This document shows positions 13,731-14,428 of a stretch of DNA of 14,428 nt, one piece after another. Each line of letters opens with the position of its first letter. The first letter of the stretch is position 1. Position numbers and translations under genes: made by a program. Under the pieces are notes generated by a model. That model was given only the letters and a program-made list of their open reading frames with translations. It had not been told where the DNA came from and searched no databases. The stretch is from Pseudomonadota bacterium (lineage in GTDB: Bacteria > Pseudomonadota > Gammaproteobacteria > Xanthomonadales > Xanthomonadaceae), in NCBI GenBank assembly GCA_023423235.1, contig JAFAFY010000007.1:1-14428 (forward strand), in the 5' to 3' direction.

Positions 13731-14428
13731 TTACGCGGCCGGTGCGTCGGCGGCCGGGGCGTCCTCGGCCTTCTTGCCGCGCGGGGCGCGGGCCGGCTTC
13801 TCGCCGCCTTCGCTGAACTCTTCCTCGCGCACGGTCGCAGCGCTCGGCGCGGCGGCCTTGCCCTCGAGCACGGCGTCGGCGGCGGCGCGTGCGTAGAGCT
13901 GCACGGCGCGGATCGCGTCGTCGTTGCCCGGGATCGGGTAGTCGACCAGGGCCGGGTCGTAGTTGGTGTCGACGACCGCGATCACCGGGATGCCGAGCTT
14001 CTTGGCTTCCTTGATGGCGATGTCTTCATGGCCGATGTCGATGACGAACAGCGCGTCGGGCAGGCGGTTCATGTCCTTGATGCCGCCCAGCGAGGCTTCC
14101 AGCTTGTCGCGCTCGCGGCGCAGGCCCAGCACTTCGTGCTTGACCAGCTTGTCGAAGGTGCCGTCGGTCTCGCCGGCTTCCAGTTCCTTCAGGCGGGCGA
14201 CCGACTGCTTGACGGTGCGGAAGTTGGTCAGGGTGCCGCCCAGCCAGCGCTGGTTCATGAACGGCATGCCGCAACGCTCGGCTTCTTCCTTGATGGCGTC
14301 GCGCGCGCTGCGCTTGGTGCCCAGGAACAGGATGGTGCCGCGCTTCTGGGCAACGGACGAGATGAAGTTCATCGCGTCGTTGAACAGCGGGACGGTCTTT
14401 TCCAGGTTGATGATGTGGATCTTGCCGC
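13731..14428 (-). CDS. rpsB: 30S ribosomal protein S2, N terminus cut by window edge
   Basis: The last 231 residues of ribosomal protein S2, a late-assembling 30S protein that helps S1 bind. The frame runs unbroken from the window edge (GKIHIINLEKTVPLFNDA) to a TAA at 13731-13733. Typical stretches are ILFLGTKRSARDAIKEEA, MNQRWLGGTLTNFRTVKQS, LGGIKDMNRLPDALFVID, IPVIAVVDTNYDP and IPGNDDAIRAV. About 35-40 N-terminal residues are missing. The C-terminal tail beyond the conserved core (roughly the last 40 residues) is charged then Ala/Pro-rich and longer than in E. coli. An internal ATG at 14372 is not the start, because S2 sequence continues upstream of it. It is co-directional with tsf, the standard rpsB-tsf pair. 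Confidence 0.97.
   Translation of the reverse strand, partial: GKIHIINLEKTVPLFNDAMNFISSVAQKRGTILFLGTKRSARDAIKEEAERCGMPFMNQRWLGGTLTNFRTVKQSVARLKELEAGETDGTFDKLVKHEVLGLRRERDKLEASLGGIKDMNRLPDALFVIDIGHEDIAIKEAKKLGIPVIAVVDTNYDPALVDYPIPGNDDAIRAVQLYARAAADAVLEGKAAAPSAATVREEEFSEGGEKPARAPRGKKAEDAPAADAPAA

Noticed and set aside
1..14428. CRISPR arrays, tRNAs, insertion sequences, phage or defence genes, toxin-antitoxin pairs
   Set aside because: No regularly spaced repeats beyond the two short arrays described, no cloverleaf-like sequence noticed, and all substantial frames are accounted for by housekeeping or respiratory genes.

Overview
The window is high-GC DNA (roughly two thirds or more G+C by eye) from a gammaproteobacterium. 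The protein sequences best suggest a Xanthomonadaceae/Lysobacteraceae member such as Lysobacter or Luteimonas. That is a judgement from the look of the proteins and of the intergenic repeat, not from a database search. All clear genes are chromosomal housekeeping or respiratory genes. I see no tRNA, rRNA, CRISPR array, insertion sequence, phage gene or integration site.

Layout: the 3' end of pnp (polynucleotide phosphorylase, KH and S1 domains) closes with a strong hairpin terminator. It is followed by a C4-dicarboxylate:cation symporter gene (dctA) on the + strand. Convergent to dctA is a complete cytochrome c maturation (System I) operon on the - strand, transcribed in the order ccmA-B-C-D-E-F-G-H-I. 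Seven of the eight junctions or near-junctions are tight: six are 1-4 base start/stop overlaps. The two exceptions are ccmB-ccmC (87 bp) and ccmE-ccmF (177 bp). The ccmE-ccmF gap is filled by an inverted array of GGGACNC heptamers and leaves ccmF without a visible Shine-Dalgarno sequence. Upstream of ccmA lies a - strand DUF3293 gene, divergent from a YbdL-type methionine aminotransferase gene on the + strand. Then come two divergent copper-delivery genes: a PCu(A)C lipoprotein with a histidine-rich pentapeptide tail (-) and a Sco1/SenC lipoprotein (+). The window ends with the - strand rpsB-tsf operon (rpsB cut by the window edge), which has a clear terminator after tsf and a hairpin between the two genes.

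How the parts work together: Ccm proteins export and reduce heme and attach it to apocytochromes c in the periplasm. Sco and PCu(A)C proteins deliver copper to the CuA/CuB centres of heme-copper oxidases. The middle of the window is therefore largely devoted to building the terminal part of the aerobic electron transport chain. The remaining genes serve RNA decay (pnp), translation (rpsB, tsf), carbon uptake (dctA) and amino-acid metabolism (ybdL-like).

I did not find a convincing previously undescribed system. The observations most worth a second look are the heptamer palindrome in the ccmE-ccmF junction, the metal-binding-like repeat tail on the PCu(A)C protein, and the dyad just before the ybdL-like start.
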